NCBI RefSeq assembly: GCF_030316895.1
Contig: NZ_JASZYV010000001.1
Span: 868,001-932,000, forward strand
Length of the DNA: 64,000 bases
Direction: 5' to 3'
Origin: Variovorax dokdonensis
GTDB lineage: Bacteria; Pseudomonadota; Gammaproteobacteria; Burkholderiales; Burkholderiaceae_C
Made by a program: the position numbers and the translations under genes
The notes under the pieces: model-generated
What the model saw: the letters and a program-made list of their open reading frames with translations, nothing else
Database searches by the model: none
What the model was told of the DNA's origin: nothing
Part shown: piece by piece, positions 63,182 to 64,000 of the stretch
How the letters are laid out: the number at the start of each line of letters is the position of its first letter
How positions within the stretch are numbered: the stretch's first letter is position 1

Positions 63182-63538
63182 ATGCCTATCTACGCCTACA
63201 AGTGCAGTGCCTGTGGCCATGCCAAGGACGTGCTGCAGAAGATGTCCGACGCTCCGCTGACTGACTGCCCCGCCTGCGGCGCACCCGCGTTCAGCAAACA
63301 GCTGACGGCGGCGGGCTTCCAGCTCAAGGGTTCCGGCTGGTACGTCACCGACTTCCGCGACGGTGGCAGCAACACGGGCAAGAGCACGCCGGCCACCGCC
63401 GCGAAGTCGGATGGGGCTACTGCCGACAGTTCGGCTGGCGCAAGCGCCGCACCGGCGGCGACACCCGCTGCCGCGCCTGCCGCCGCTCCGGCTCAGGCGC
63501 CGGCAGCCGCGGCCCCTTCGGCCGGCAACTCTTCCTGA
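63182..63538 (+). CDS. FmdB-type zinc-ribbon protein
   Basis: A 118-residue protein. The first 40 residues form a zinc ribbon with two CxxC pairs (YAYKCSACGHAKDVLQKM and LTDCPACGAPAF), typical of FmdB/regulatory zinc-ribbon proteins. GSGWYVTDFRDG follows. The last 45 residues are an Ala/Pro repeat tail (AAPAATPAAAPAAAPA), probably disordered. Function is unknown. It starts the cluster with DUF502. Confidence 0.88.
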   Translation: MPIYAYKCSACGHAKDVLQKMSDAPLTDCPACGAPAFSKQLTAAGFQLKGSGWYVTDFRDGGSNTGKSTPATAAKSDGATADSSAGASAAPAATPAAAPAAAPAQAPAAAAPSAGNSS

Positions 63539-63558
63539 TCGAAGGACTGCGCCCCGCC

Positions 63559-64000
63559 ATGCTCGCTTTGCGCAAGTGGTTCCTATCCGGCCTGTTGGTC
63601 ATCGTGCCCTTGGCGATCACCTTGTGGGTGCTCGACTGGATCATCGGCACGCTGGACCAGACCCTGTGGCTTCTGCCGACCGACTGGCAACAGTGGCTGG
63701 CGCAGCATCGAGTCAGGGGCCTTGGCGTTCTGCTCACGCTGGCCGTGCTGCTCGGCGTCGGCGCCGTCGCCAGCAACTTCATCGGCAAGCGCCTTCTTGG
63801 TTGGGGCGATGCGCTGGTGCGCCGCATTCCGGTGGTGCGGTCAATCTATTCCAGCGTCAAACAGGTTTCCGATACGCTGTTCTCGGAAAGCGGCAACGCC
63901 TTTCGCACCGCGGTCCTGATCGAATGGCCGCGTCCGGGCGTCTGGACCATCGCCTTCGTCACCGGCACGCCGGGCGGCGACGTGAGAAACCACCTGCAGG
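63559..64000 (+). CDS. DUF502 family membrane protein, 5' part
   Basis: The first 147 codons of a gene that runs off the window. MLALRKWFLSGLLVIVPLAITLWVLDWI is the first helix region of DUF502 proteins (quoted in part), followed by TLDQTLWLLP, a second helix (GVLLTLAVLLGVGAVASNF) and IPVVRSIYSSVKQVSDTLF, which is diagnostic. Function is unknown. It lies 20 bases after fmdB; aspS usually follows in Burkholderiales and would be just outside. Confidence 0.92.
   Translation, partial: MLALRKWFLSGLLVIVPLAITLWVLDWIIGTLDQTLWLLPTDWQQWLAQHRVRGLGVLLTLAVLLGVGAVASNFIGKRLLGWGDALVRRIPVVRSIYSSVKQVSDTLFSESGNAFRTAVLIEWPRPGVWTIAFVTGTPGGDVRNHLQ

Overview
The window is a GC-rich (about two-thirds G+C by eye), densely coded chromosomal segment. 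It most likely comes from a betaproteobacterium of the order Burkholderiales, probably a Comamonadaceae relative (Variovorax/Acidovorax/Ramlibacter type). This rests on recognisable gene order (hemA-prfA-prmC-grxD; rpsP-rimM-trmD-rplS; rplU-rpmA-obgE-proB; ubiE-Tim44-like-ubiJ-ubiB-symporter-fmdB-DUF502) and protein style, not on a database match. No rRNA, transposase, phage gene, integron or CRISPR array was seen. One tRNA, Pro(CGG), is present. The genes run from the 3' end of murJ at the left edge to the 5' end of a DUF502 gene at the right edge.

Layout. 0-5 kb: murJ tail, SirB1-type protein, VOC protein, a TctD/TctE-like two-component pair, then terC and a universal stress protein behind an operator/terminator region. 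5-9.5 kb (minus): a GlxA-type regulator, a DJ-1/PfpI protein and a cysteine hydrolase, then an AI-2E family permease and purM. 9.6-14.3 kb: hda, pcnB, folK, then a DUF47-pit phosphate uptake pair. 14.4-15.3 kb (minus): TM2 protein and acetyltransferase. 15.5-20.6 kb: rpsP-rimM-trmD, rplS, NUDIX hydrolase, CobD-like protein, hisC. 20.6-23.9 kb: rsgA, phhB, M48 protease (minus) and orn. 24-26.3 kb: DEAD-box helicase with an RGG-like tail and the tRNA gene. 26.3-30.6 kb: ispB (minus), rplU-rpmA, obgE, proB. 30.6-36.4 kb: CNP1-like protein and rppH (minus), then proS, a lytic transglycosylase, an MFS transporter and a GAF protein. 36.4-43.2 kb (minus): CorC-type protein, Lon-like AAA+ ATPase, cupin, grxD, prmC, prfA, hemA. 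43.3-51.2 kb: small membrane protein, large MscS-like channel, complete ugpBAEC-ugpQ operon. 51.3-64 kb: serA, a 1298-residue flavin/iron-sulfur oxidoreductase, HIT, DUF971, the ubiquinone genes, a sodium:solute symporter, FmdB and DUF502.

How it fits together. Most genes are housekeeping. The most interesting signals are regulatory. Three separate loci carry 7-mers of the PhoB type (CTGTCA-like) repeated at 11-bp steps: upstream of terC, upstream of DUF47-pit, and between ugpB and serA. This suggests that phosphate uptake (pit, ugp) and possibly the TerC exporter share phosphate-starvation or another OmpR-family control. A second recurring signal is a -10-like hexamer ending only 6-7 nt before a start codon that lacks a Shine-Dalgarno sequence (hemA, ubiE, ubiJ, orn, the CobD-like gene, the response regulator), which would give leaderless mRNAs. 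I found no clearly new multi-gene system. The nearest candidates are the DJ-1/PfpI mini-cluster and the standalone Lon-like ATPase. All motif calls were made by eye.
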